From NCBI GenBank assembly GCA_965279295.1, contig CBDIHQ010000007.1: a stretch of DNA of 64,000 nt, one strand, 5' to 3'. A model generated the notes under the pieces. It did no database searches. It had not been told where the DNA came from and worked only from the letters and a program-made list of their open reading frames with translations. The translations under genes were made by a program, and so were the position numbers. The stretch is from Aquabacter sp965279295. Lineage in GTDB: Bacteria > Pseudomonadota > Alphaproteobacteria > Rhizobiales > Xanthobacteraceae. This document shows, piece by piece, positions 44,567 through 53,819 of this stretch (position 1 is its first letter; every line of letters begins with the position of its first letter).

Positions 44567-45694
44567 TCAGAACGTAATAACGTGCCGCACCACCTCGCCC
44601 CGGTCGAGCCGGTCGAAGGCGGCGTTGATGTCTTCCAGGGGGCCGGTGCTGGACAAGAGGCGCTGCACCGGCAGCTTGCCGCGCTGGTAGAGAGCCATGA
44701 AGCGCGGGATGTCGCGCTGGGGCACGCAGCCGCCCTGGTAGCTGCCCTTGATGATCCGCTCGTCGGCGACGATATGGACCGGCGAAAGGGAGATGCGGGC
44801 CTTGGGATTGGCGAGGCCGGCGGACGCCGTCGTGCCGCCGCGCTTGGTGATGGCATAGGCCAATTCGAACGCCGGCGCCGACCCTGCCATTTCCAGCGCA
44901 TGGTCCACCCCGCCGCCGGTGGCGGCGCGGATCGCGTCCGCCACCTCGGGATCGCCGGCGAGGAACCCGTCCGTTGCGCCCATGCTGATCGCCAGATCGA
45001 GCTTGGCCTGTGACAGGTCCACGGCGATGATCCGCGCGGCTCCCGATGCCACCGCGCCGAGCACGGCGGAAAGTCCGACCCCGCCGAGGCCCACCACCGC
45101 GACGCTCTGGCCAGGCCGCACCTGACAGGTGTTCACCACCGCGCCCACGCCGGTCATCACGGCGCAGCCGAACAGCGCCGCCTCCACCAGCGGGATGTCC
45201 TTGGAGATTTTCACGATCGAGCGCCGCGAGATCACGGCATATTCCGCGAATCCGGACACGCCGCAATGGTGATAGGTGTCCGTGCCATCGTCGCAGCGCA
45301 GGCGCAGGGCGCCGGAGATCAACGTCCCCGCCCCGTTCGCCGCCTGCCCCGGCCCGCAAAGCTGCGCCCGCCCTTCCAGGCACGGCAGGCAGTGGCCGCA
45401 ATTGGGAATGAAGCTCATCACCACATGATCGCCGGGCGCGAGGTCGTGGACACCCGGACCCGGCTCGACCACCACCGCGGAGGCCTCATGCCCCAGCACC
45501 ATGGGGTTCTGGCGCGGCCGGTCGCCATTGATGACGGAGAGGTCGGAATGGCAGAGGCCGGCGGCGGCGATCTTCACCAGAACCTCGTCGCGGCCGGGCG
45601 GGTCGAGGTCGACGGTCTCGATGGTCAGGGGCCGGGTCTGCGCATAGGGGCGCGCAACAGGCGATGACCGCAGAACGGCGGCACGCATACGCAT
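44567..45694 (-). CDS. Zinc-dependent alcohol dehydrogenase
   Basis: A 375-residue medium-chain dehydrogenase. Catalytic zinc ligands are C48 (AGLCHSD) and H69-E70 (VLGHEASAVV); the structural zinc site is C99, C102, C105 and C113 (NCGHCLPCLEGRAQLC). The NAD-binding fold carries VVGLGGVGLSA. It resembles class III and long-known AdhC-type enzymes, but the substrate is uncertain. The ATG at 45694 has GGGAGGAAGAGA just upstream, which settles the start despite a second ATG two codons later. It converges on the repeat-filled gap after the Bug gene. Confidence 0.9.
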   Translation of the reverse strand: MRMRAAVLRSSPVARPYAQTRPLTIETVDLDPPGRDEVLVKIAAAGLCHSDLSVINGDRPRQNPMVLGHEASAVVVEPGPGVHDLAPGDHVVMSFIPNCGHCLPCLEGRAQLCGPGQAANGAGTLISGALRLRCDDGTDTYHHCGVSGFAEYAVISRRSIVKISKDIPLVEAALFGCAVMTGVGAVVNTCQVRPGQSVAVVGLGGVGLSAVLGAVASGAARIIAVDLSQAKLDLAISMGATDGFLAGDPEVADAIRAATGGGVDHALEMAGSAPAFELAYAITKRGGTTASAGLANPKARISLSPVHIVADERIIKGSYQGGCVPQRDIPRFMALYQRGKLPVQRLLSSTGPLEDINAAFDRLDRGEVVRHVITF

Positions 45695-46128
45695 TCTCTT
45701 CCTCCCGAATTCTTCTTCTGACGGAAGGATGGAACGGCGGCCGGAAAAAGAGAAGGTGGTGTTAAATGATCAACAGGCAGGCGGGTACGAAACAGCCGGG
45801 AATGAGCAGCCTGTAGCAGTTGAGTGCGGCAGCTGGCGCCGGCCCGCGGACGCAACCGCTGGCTCCAGGGATGCCGCGAACTTCGCCTGTCGATCCTGAG
45901 CACCCTTAGATCCGTCATGGCCGGGCTTGTCCCGGCCATCCACGCGGCTCCGCCGGGATTGAGCTTAAGGGCGAGGCGTGGATGCCCGGGACGAGCCCGG
46001 GCATGACGGCCAGAGAGAGCGCGAGCGACTTTCTATGCCGGCCCAAAAGCCCTATCCCGCTTGCGGGGGAGGATTGGGAGGGGGGCTCTCTCGGGAGGGG
46101 AAAACCAACCGGAAAAATCCGGCGCCTG
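45695..46128. other. Non-coding gap with a long palindrome and a family A arm
   Basis: No convincing gene is present. At 45914-46009 GTCATGGCCGGGCTTGTCCC, GGCCATCCACG, a ~35-base centre, and the inverted CGTGGATGCCCGGG to CGGGCATGACGG form an imperfect palindrome of a type widespread in alphaproteobacterial intergenic DNA. A single family A arm lies at 46051-46087. The part nearest the alcohol dehydrogenase start (45695-45913) should hold its promoter, which I could not pinpoint. Confidence 0.75.
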
Positions 46129-47403
<1,275 letters not shown>

Positions 47404-47406
47404 GGG

Positions 47407-48675
47407 TCAGGCCGCGATCAGCCGCGCGCCGTCGTGGCCGGCGATGCGCAGGTCGAGAATGGTGCCCTGCGCGGCTGTCCGGGAGAGACGCACAGGCGTG
47501 AAATGCTCGGTGTGGCCGGTGCCGTCCGCCTCCACCAGGATCGAACGCCGCGCGCCCACGGCAGTGCTGAGATGGCGGCGCAGCGCTGCCGCGCCCTTCT
47601 CGCGCAGGCGGCGGGCCCGGTCCTTGACCACGGCGTGCGGCACCTGGGGCATGCGGGCGGCCGGGGTGCCGGCGCGCGGGGAAAACGGGAAAACGTGCAG
47701 GAAACTCAGGCCGCAGGCATCCACCATGTCGAGGCTGCTCCGGAACATGGCCTCGCTCTCGGTGGGAAAGCCGGCGATCAGGTCCGCGCCGAAGACGAGA
47801 TCCGGCCGCAGCCGCCGCATCTCGCCGACCAGGGCGATGGCCTGCGCGCGAGAATGGCGGCGCTTCATGCGCTTCAGGATCATGTCGTCGCCCGACTGGA
47901 GCGAGAGATGCAGATGCGGCATCAGCCGCTCCTCCTCCGCGAGCGCCCGCATCAGATCGGCATCCGCCTCCACGCTGTCGATGGAGGAGAGGCGCAGGCG
48001 CTTCAGCTCCGGCACGAGGCGCAGGATGGTGCGCACCAACCGGCCGAGGGTCGGCGCGCCGGGTAGGCCCTCGCCGTAGGAGGTGATGTCCACGCCGGTC
48101 AGCACCACTTCGCCCTGCCCCGCCTCGACCAGCGCGCGCACCTGCGCCACCACCTCGCCCATGGGCACGGAACGGGAATTTCCCCGGCCATAGGGGATGA
48201 TGCAGAAGGTGCAGCGATGGTCGCAGCCGGTCTGCACCTGCACGAAGGCGCGGGTGCGCCCGTCCAGCGCGTGGGCCATGTGCGGGGCGGTCTCGCGCAC
48301 CGCCATGATGTCGTCCACCACGACTTTTTCTTCACCGGCGAGGCCGAAATCCAGCGCGGCGCGGGCCGCCTGCCAGGTGGCGGGCGCACCCTTGGCGGAA
48401 TTGCCCACCACGCGGTCCACCTCGGCCATGCCGGCGAAGGTCTGTGGCTCGGTCTGGGCGGCGCAGCCGGTGACGACGATGCGCATATCGGGCCGCTCGC
48501 GCTTCAGCCGGCGGATGGTCTGACGCGCCTTGCTCACCGACTCGGACGTGACGGCGCAGGAATTGACGATGATGGTGCGCTCCAGCCCCGCGGCGATGGC
48601 GGCGGCGCGCATCTGCTCGGATTCCAGCGTGTTGAGCCGGCAGCCGAACGTGACCATCTCCACCGGCGCGTTCAT
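47407..48675 (-). CDS. mtaB: tRNA t6A37 methylthiotransferase MtaB
   Basis: MtaB is a radical-SAM enzyme that converts t6A to ms2t6A at position 37 of ANN-decoding tRNAs. The 422-residue protein starts VEMVTFGCRLNTLESEQM, the UPF0004 domain with cluster-binding cysteines (FGCRLN, NSCAVTSES, TGCAAQ). The radical-SAM motif is TGCDHRCTFCIIPYGRG. The frame is open to 48900, but ATG 48675 starts the conserved domain and overlaps the dapF stop by 4 nt. The C-terminal TRAM region is recognisable in the last ~70 residues. Confidence 0.94.
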   Translation of the reverse strand: MNAPVEMVTFGCRLNTLESEQMRAAAIAAGLERTIIVNSCAVTSESVSKARQTIRRLKRERPDMRIVVTGCAAQTEPQTFAGMAEVDRVVGNSAKGAPATWQAARAALDFGLAGEEKVVVDDIMAVRETAPHMAHALDGRTRAFVQVQTGCDHRCTFCIIPYGRGNSRSVPMGEVVAQVRALVEAGQGEVVLTGVDITSYGEGLPGAPTLGRLVRTILRLVPELKRLRLSSIDSVEADADLMRALAEEERLMPHLHLSLQSGDDMILKRMKRRHSRAQAIALVGEMRRLRPDLVFGADLIAGFPTESEAMFRSSLDMVDACGLSFLHVFPFSPRAGTPAARMPQVPHAVVKDRARRLREKGAAALRRHLSTAVGARRSILVEADGTGHTEHFTPVRLSRTAAQGTILDLRIAGHDGARLIAA

Positions 48676-49526
48676 GCCTTTTCGCTCAGCATGGCGGGGG
48701 TGAGAACGCCGGCAAATTCGTGCGCCACGGGGCCGGTCATCAGCACATGGCCGTCGCTCTCGCGCCAGTCGATCAGCAGGTCGCCGCCGGGCAGCGTCAC
48801 GCGCGACATCCGCCCGGCGCGACCGGTGCGGGCGGCGGCGACCGCCGTGGCGCAGCCGGCCGTGCCGCAGGCGCGGGTGCGGCCGGCGCCGCGCTCCCAC
48901 ACATGCAGCAGGATATGGTCGCGGGAGAGCATCTGCGCGAACGAGATGTTGGCCCGGTCGGGAAACAGTGGGTCGTGCTCCAGCGCGGCGCCCACCCCTT
49001 CGACATCGACAGCGTCGGCATCCGGCACGAAGAACACCGCATGGGGATTGCCCATGCTGACGAAGCTCGCGGGGCCGAGCATCTCATAGCCGGCGATGTC
49101 GTGGGCGGTGGTGTCCAGTTCGCGGGCGAGCGGGATATCGCGACAGCCGAAACGGGGCGCGCCCATGTCCACGGTGACAGTACCATCCGCCTGCACCACA
49201 CAATCCAGCAGGCCGGCGGCGCTCTCGAACAGGAGATGGCGGTTGCCGGTCAGCTCGGCCTCGAGGGCGGCGATGCAGCGGGTGCCGTTGCCGCAGGCCC
49301 CCGCTTCCGAGCCATCGGAATTGAGAATCCGCACGAAGGCGGAGGTGTCCGGCCGCCGGGGGGGATAGAGCACCATCGCCTGATCGAACGGCAGCACGCC
49401 GGGCCGCGCCAAAGCGCGCGCGGCCTCAGCCGTCACCTCCACCGGGTCGGCGCGCAGGTCCAGCACGAGAATCTCGTTGCCGAGCCCGTTCATCTTCACA
49501 AATCGGCGGTCCGCAAGGCTGGCCAT
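48672..49526 (-). CDS. dapF: Diaminopimelate epimerase
   Basis: DapF interconverts LL- and meso-diaminopimelate for lysine and peptidoglycan. The 284-residue protein has both catalytic cysteines: C78 in AGACGNGTRC and the second in TRACGTAGCATAVAA near residue 221. The N-terminal FVKMNGLGNEILVLDLR is the family signature. It is the first gene of dapF-mtaB-ftsY, with overlaps and a 3-nt spacer making a single transcript likely; this order is common in Hyphomicrobiales. Confidence 0.96.
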   Translation of the reverse strand: MASLADRRFVKMNGLGNEILVLDLRADPVEVTAEAARALARPGVLPFDQAMVLYPPRRPDTSAFVRILNSDGSEAGACGNGTRCIAALEAELTGNRHLLFESAAGLLDCVVQADGTVTVDMGAPRFGCRDIPLARELDTTAHDIAGYEMLGPASFVSMGNPHAVFFVPDADAVDVEGVGAALEHDPLFPDRANISFAQMLSRDHILLHVWERGAGRTRACGTAGCATAVAAARTGRAGRMSRVTLPGGDLLIDWRESDGHVLMTGPVAHEFAGVLTPAMLSEKA

Positions 49527-49725
49527 GGCGGCAGGTCATCGCGCAGGGGTTGACGCGGCGTCCTCAAGGGGCGCGAGCGTTCGGGCTTCACCGCCCCCTG
49601 TGGGAAGCGGCTTTCGTGCCTTATATGGCGGGCAGAGGGTCGCACGCCACCCCCCTTGGCGCTCGATACCCGATGGGCCAGAACATGCTAAATAGGGCTT
49701 GGGGCCTGCGGCGAAAGACGGCGAC

Positions 49726-50394
49726 ATGACGTTCGGTGATCTGGTACGCGGCATTTGCGCGTCGGCGATTGTGCTCTGGTCGGCCCAGGGGGTGGCGCAG
49801 AATGCCCCCGCCGCTGCCCCTCCCCTGAGCCCGCCGACCATGGTCGACCCCGGCCCGACGCAGACCGCGCCGGTTCAGCCTGTTCCGCCCGACCCGGCGG
49901 ACGCGGCGCCCGCCACGCCGCAGCATCCCGACGCCATTTCGGGCGAACAGGTGGTGCTCAACCCCATGCCGGTGCTGACGAAATCCGGCAGCGCCAGTTG
50001 GTCGGACGGGTTCGACGCCATCGTCGCGGCGCTCAAAGCCATCACCGCGGAATTGGACCGCATGGGGCTCCAGCGGGCGGGCGATGTCATGGTCGCCTAT
50101 AATTCCAGTGACGATGCCGGCTTTGAATTCGAGGCGCAGATCCCGTTCTCAGGCGCCACCACGGAGAAGCCGCAGGGCGGGGTTGCGCTCGGCGCCTCCT
50201 ACAGCGGGCGGGCGCTGAAGTTCGTCCACAAGGGCTCGTTCGCCGACATGGACAACACCTATGAGGCGGTGGCCAATTATCTCGACGCGCGCAACATCGA
50301 GGCGCAGGATCTCTATGTCGAACGCTACAAGACGGACCCGGTGACGACCCCGCCGGAGGCACTGGAAGTGGAGATCTACGTACCGTTGCGCTGA
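49726..50394 (+). CDS. Secreted GyrI-like effector-binding domain protein
   Basis: A 222-residue protein with a signal peptide (TFGDLVRGICASAIVLWSAQ ending near VAQ-NA), a Pro/Ala-rich linker (about 30-75), and a C-terminal domain (about 95-222) resembling the GyrI/AraC effector-binding fold: ASYSGRALKFVHKGSFADMD, then TYEAVANYL and the closing LEVEIYVPLR. Such domains bind small hydrophobic ligands in the cytoplasm; an exported one is unusual. ATG 49726 is preferred over 49699 since it begins the signal. The neighbours give no clue to its role. Confidence 0.7.
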   Translation: MTFGDLVRGICASAIVLWSAQGVAQNAPAAAPPLSPPTMVDPGPTQTAPVQPVPPDPADAAPATPQHPDAISGEQVVLNPMPVLTKSGSASWSDGFDAIVAALKAITAELDRMGLQRAGDVMVAYNSSDDAGFEFEAQIPFSGATTEKPQGGVALGASYSGRALKFVHKGSFADMDNTYEAVANYLDARNIEAQDLYVERYKTDPVTTPPEALEVEIYVPLR

Positions 50395-50510
50395 GGATGC
50401 CCGCGCCCGCTTCCCAGCGCGGCGCGAATCCTTTTCACTAGCACCAGCCCTGGACGCGGGCCGGCCTGGGTCCCGATCCTGGATCCGAACTCGGCCTGCC
50501 GGCTTAAGAT

Positions 50511-50515
50511 GGAGG
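50511..50515 (+). promoter_or_regulatory. Shine-Dalgarno that decides the thpR start
   Basis: GGAGG lies inside the codons that follow the upstream ATG (50509) and five bases before GTG 50521. That spacing favours initiation at the GTG, giving the family's usual MPRLFTAIEIP start. Confidence 0.65.
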
Positions 50516-50520
50516 CGCCC

Positions 50521-51054
50521 GTGCCGCGGCTCTTCACAGCCATCGAAATTCCGAGCCAGATCGGCTCCGACCTCTCAATGCTGCGGGGCGGGCTGACCGG
50601 CGCACGCTGGATCGACCCGGAAAACTACCACATCACCCTGCGCTTCGTCGGCGACGTGGACGACGTGCTGGCGCGCGAGGTCATGTACGGGCTGGGACAG
50701 GTGCGCAGGCGGGCATTCGAGCTTTCGCTGGGCGGGCTTGACCAGTTCGGCGGGCACAAGCCGCGCTCGGTGTTCGCGGCAGTGCGAAGCAATCCCGCGC
50801 TGATGGAGCTTCAAGCCGAGCAGGAACGCATCATGCAGCGCCTCGGCTTCTCCCCGGATCGCTCCTACAAGCCGCACGTCACGCTTGCCCGGCTGCGCGA
50901 TGCCTCAAGCTGGCAGGTGGCGGATTATCTCGCGACGCGCGGCTATTTCCGCAGTCCCACCTTCGTCGTGCCCCGCTTCGTGCTGTTTTCCTCGCGCGAT
51001 TCCGTGGGCGGGGGTCCCTATCTGGTAGAAGCGGCCTATCCGCTCTCCTCATAA
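50521..51054 (+). CDS. thpR: RNA 2',3'-cyclic phosphodiesterase (LigT family)
   Basis: A 177-residue 2H phosphoesterase that opens 2',3'-cyclic phosphates on RNA. The two HxT motifs are YHITLRFVG (H37, T39) and KPHVTLARL (about H123, T125). The GTG start is chosen because of an embedded GGAGG and because LFTAIEIP is the conserved N-terminus. It stands 20 bases ahead of tam, and the three genes thpR, tam and the 92-residue unknown may be cotranscribed. Confidence 0.92.
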   Translation: MPRLFTAIEIPSQIGSDLSMLRGGLTGARWIDPENYHITLRFVGDVDDVLAREVMYGLGQVRRRAFELSLGGLDQFGGHKPRSVFAAVRSNPALMELQAEQERIMQRLGFSPDRSYKPHVTLARLRDASSWQVADYLATRGYFRSPTFVVPRFVLFSSRDSVGGGPYLVEAAYPLSS

Positions 51055-51073
51055 ATAAGAACACGGTGGACCC

Positions 51074-51847
51074 ATGGCCGAGGATTGGAACGCAGCCCAG
51101 TATCTGAAGTTCGAGGACGAGCGCACCCGCCCCTCGCGCGATCTGCTGGCGCAAGTGCCGCTCGCCAGCGTGGATTTTGCCGTCGACCTCGGCTGCGGGC
51201 CGGGAAACTCCACCGAACTGGTGGCGGAACGCTTTCCTGATGCTGAAACCATCGGCATCGATACCTCCCCCGACATGCTGGCGACCGCGCGCAAGCGCCT
51301 GCCCCGCCTGCGCTTCGAGTTGGGCGACGCCACCAGCTTCACCCTGGAGCGACCGGCGGACCTGATCTTCGCCAATGCCGTGCTGCAATGGGTGCCCGAT
51401 CACGAGACCCTGTTCCCACGGCTGATGTCGCTGCTCGCTCCCGGCGGCGTGCTCGCGGTGCAGGTGCCCGACAATCTCGACCAGCCCTCCCACGCCTTCA
51501 TGCGCGACACGGCGCTGGACGGGCCGTGGGCCGGCAAGCTCACCGAGGCCACCGGCACGCGCCCGACGCTGCCCTCGGTGGAGGCCTATTATGACCTGCT
51601 GAAGCCCCATGCGGCGCGGGTGGATATCTGGCACACCATTTATCAGCACCCGCTCGCGGGGGTGCCCGCCATCGTCGAGTGGCTGAAAAGCACGGGCCTG
51701 CGCCCGTTCCTCGACCCGCTGGATGCCCAGGAGCGGGCGGATTTCATCGCCGCCTATCAGGCCAGGCTCGCGACCCGCTACAAGCCACGCACGGACGGCA
51801 AGGTGCTGCTCGCCTTCCCGCGCCTGTTCATCGTCGCCCGGCGCTGA
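51074..51847 (+). CDS. tam: Trans-aconitate 2-methyltransferase
   Basis: A 257-residue SAM-dependent methyltransferase that methylates trans-aconitate, a spontaneous by-product which inhibits aconitase. The N-terminal DWNAAQYLKFEDERTRPSRD is a Tam signature, SAM-binding motif I is DLGCGPGNST (about 38-47), and IFANAVLQWVPDH and LDQPSHAFMRD are also characteristic. Length is normal. The gene follows thpR closely and precedes a short unknown gene. Confidence 0.93.
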   Translation: MAEDWNAAQYLKFEDERTRPSRDLLAQVPLASVDFAVDLGCGPGNSTELVAERFPDAETIGIDTSPDMLATARKRLPRLRFELGDATSFTLERPADLIFANAVLQWVPDHETLFPRLMSLLAPGGVLAVQVPDNLDQPSHAFMRDTALDGPWAGKLTEATGTRPTLPSVEAYYDLLKPHAARVDIWHTIYQHPLAGVPAIVEWLKSTGLRPFLDPLDAQERADFIAAYQARLATRYKPRTDGKVLLAFPRLFIVARR

Positions 51848-51902
51848 ACAATCGTCGCGCCAAGGGATTTGGCCGGCCAATCAGAAAACAGAAGGATCGG
51901 CC

Positions 51903-52181
51903 ATGACCGACAGCCAAGACCACACGCCCGCGCCGCACGCCGAGATCCTGATTTCGCTTGGTTCTGATGCCGCCGTGGTGCTGCTGGACCTGCTCGGCCG
52001 CATGGACGACCCGGAACTGGACTCGATCGCGCAGACGCTGGAGCATCCGGCGGAACGCGCCTCGCTCTGGACGCTGCGCGCCGCGCTCGAAGTCGCCGTG
52101 GGCGAACGCCTCAGTGAGAATTACGACACCGTGCTAGACGAGGCGCGCGCCACCCTGGTCGCGCGCCTCGAAGGCAAGTGA
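51903..52181 (+). CDS. Small hypothetical protein, 92 residues
   Basis: I do not recognise this family. The protein is acidic with a predicted mostly helical make-up: AAVVLLDLLGRMDDPELDSI, then LEHPAERASLWTLRAALEVA and ARATLVARLEGK at the C-terminus. No signal peptide, cysteines or membrane segment. ATG 51903 has AGAAGGA upstream at good spacing, whereas the longer in-frame reading runs back inside tam. It follows tam by 55 bases and may be in its transcript. Confidence 0.65.
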   Translation: MTDSQDHTPAPHAEILISLGSDAAVVLLDLLGRMDDPELDSIAQTLEHPAERASLWTLRAALEVAVGERLSENYDTVLDEARATLVARLEGK

Positions 52182-52224
52182 GTCAGAGGCAAGTTATGGG
52201 GAGGCAAGTGAGCCGAAAAGCGGC

Positions 52225-53004
52225 TCACCAGCTCGGCAGAACCGAGCCCTTGAAGGTGGTGTCGATGAACGCCTTCACCTCCGGGGACTGATAGCTCTCC
52301 ACCAGGGTCTTCACCCAGGGCTTGTCCTTGTCCTGCACGCGCACGGCGATGACGTTGACGTAAGGCCCCTTGGGGTCTTCGCGCAGGATCGGGTCCTTCA
52401 CCGGGTCGAGCCCGGCTTCCTTGGCATAATTGGTGTTGATGCCGGCGGCGGCGACGTCGGGCAGCGACCGGGGAAGCTGGGCGGCGTCGATCTCGACGAT
52501 CTTCAGCTTCTTCGGGTTGTCGGTGATGTCGGCGACCGACGGCTTGAAGCCGACGCCGTCGCGCAGCTTGATGTAGCCCTTGTCCTTCAGCAGCAGCAGC
52601 ACACGCCCGCCATTGGTGGGATCATTGGGGATCGCCACGGTGGAGCCGGCGGGCAGGTCGTCGACGCTTTTGAACTTCTTGGAATAGATGCCGATCGGGA
52701 AGTTCACCGTGGTCCCCACCGAGACGATCTTGTAGCCGCGATCGGCCACCTGATTGTCGAGATAGGGCTGGTGCTGGAAGGAGTTCGCCTGAAGCTCGCC
52801 GGCCTCAAGTGCGGTGTTTGGCACGACATAATCGGAGAATTCGACGATCTGGATGTCGAGGCCCTTCTTGGCCGCGATCGGCTTCACAGCCTCCAGGATT
52901 TGCGCATGCGGACCGGGGGTGACGCCAATCTTGATGGTCTCGGCGGACGCGCCCGTAGCGAGCAGCGCGATGGCGGCTCCCGCAAGAAGAGTACGAAAGG
53001 TCAT
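52225..53004 (-). CDS. metQ: MetQ/NlpA family ABC substrate-binding protein
   Basis: The methionine-type binding protein, 259 residues. The signal peptide is FRTLLAGAAIALLATGASA with cleavage before ETIKIGV; there is no lipobox cysteine, so unlike E. coli MetQ it should be soluble in the periplasm. IVEFSDYVVPNTALEAGELQ and NSFQHQPYLDNQ, then AIPNDPTNGGRVLLLLKDKG, are family hallmarks. The frame is open to 53085, but that part is repeat sequence; ATG 53004 follows AAGGAGA. It is last in metN-metI-metQ, after a repeat-bearing 137-nt gap. Confidence 0.92.
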   Translation of the reverse strand: MTFRTLLAGAAIALLATGASAETIKIGVTPGPHAQILEAVKPIAAKKGLDIQIVEFSDYVVPNTALEAGELQANSFQHQPYLDNQVADRGYKIVSVGTTVNFPIGIYSKKFKSVDDLPAGSTVAIPNDPTNGGRVLLLLKDKGYIKLRDGVGFKPSVADITDNPKKLKIVEIDAAQLPRSLPDVAAAGINTNYAKEAGLDPVKDPILREDPKGPYVNVIAVRVQDKDKPWVKTLVESYQSPEVKAFIDTTFKGSVLPSW

Positions 53005-53027
53005 GGGAAGTCTCCTTGAAGTTTGAG

Positions 53028-53125
53028 CCCTCTCCCGCTTGCGGGGGGGAGGGTTGGGAGGGGAAAATTGTTGGGAAGGCAGCACGTCGCCCCCTCCCCG
53101 CCCTCCTCCGCAATCGGGAAGGGGT
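53028..53125. repeat. Family A composite repeat inside the met operon
   Basis: The left arm (53028-53063) contains CTCTCCCGCTTGCGGGGGG then GAGGGTTGGGAGGGG; the right arm (53090-53125) is its inverted, somewhat decayed copy, CCCCTCCCCGCCCTCCTCCG to ATCGGGAAGGGG. It fills the gap between metI and metQ, so the transcript should fold there into a strong structure. Confidence 0.85.
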
Positions 53126-53141
53126 TTAATGGTCGATGGGC

Positions 53142-53819
53142 TCAGCCCTGCCGGTTGCGCTTGTCGAGGCGGCGGGCCAGCAGGTCGCCAGCGCTCTGCA
53201 CCGCCTGGACCAGCAGGATCAGCACCACCACCACGGCGGCCATCACCTCGGGCATGAACCGCTGATAGCCGAAGCGGATGCCAAGATCCCCAAGGCCGCC
53301 GCCGCCCACCGCGCCGACCATGGCGGAGTAGCCGATGAGGCTGACCACCGCGAGGGTCAGGGCCAGCGTGATCGCGGGAAGCGCCTCCGGCAGCAGCACC
53401 TTGGCGACGATCTGGAGCGGGCTCGCACCCATGGCGCGCGCCGCCTCCACCAATCCTTGGTCCACCTCCCGGATCGCCGCCTCGATGAGACGGGCGATGA
53501 AGGGCGCGGCCGCCACGGTGAGCGGCACGATGGCCGCTTCGGTGCCGATGGAGGTGCCCGCGATCAGCCGCGTGAAAGGGATGATCGCCACCACCAGGAT
53601 GATGAAGGGGGTGGAGCGCGCGGCGTTCACCACAAGGCCGAGCGCATGGTTGAGCCAGGGCGCGGCGAACAATTCGCCGGAGCGGCTGGTGGCCAGGAAC
53701 ACGCCGAGCGGCAGGCCGATGGCGGTGCCGATCAGGCCGGCGACGGCCACCATGTAGAGCGTCTGCTGAGTGGCGTTGATCAGCAGGTCGACCATGGACG
53801 GGGTGAGAAAATTAAACAT
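53142..53819 (-). CDS. metI: Methionine-type ABC transporter permease MetI
   Basis: A 225-residue inner-membrane permease with about five to six hydrophobic segments (LYMVAVAGLIGTAIGLPLGV at the start). The cytoplasmic EAA-like loop is VEAARAMGASPLQIVAKVLL, and the C-terminal YSAMVGAVGGGGLGDLGIRFGY is the MetI signature. It overlaps metN by eight bases and is separated from metQ by the repeat. The family imports D- and L-methionine, and related systems take other compounds. Confidence 0.94.
   Translation of the reverse strand: MFNFLTPSMVDLLINATQQTLYMVAVAGLIGTAIGLPLGVFLATSRSGELFAAPWLNHALGLVVNAARSTPFIILVVAIIPFTRLIAGTSIGTEAAIVPLTVAAAPFIARLIEAAIREVDQGLVEAARAMGASPLQIVAKVLLPEALPAITLALTLAVVSLIGYSAMVGAVGGGGLGDLGIRFGYQRFMPEVMAAVVVVLILLVQAVQSAGDLLARRLDKRNRQG

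Noticed and set aside
48676..48900. 75-residue N-terminal extension of mtaB
   Set aside because: It is Arg-rich sequence lying antisense to nothing but inside dapF in another frame; the conserved domain starts at 48675 with a coupled ATGA overlap.
53005..53085. 27-residue N-terminal extension of metQ
   Set aside because: It translates the family A repeat and would bury the signal peptide; the ATG at 53004 has its own AAGGAGA.
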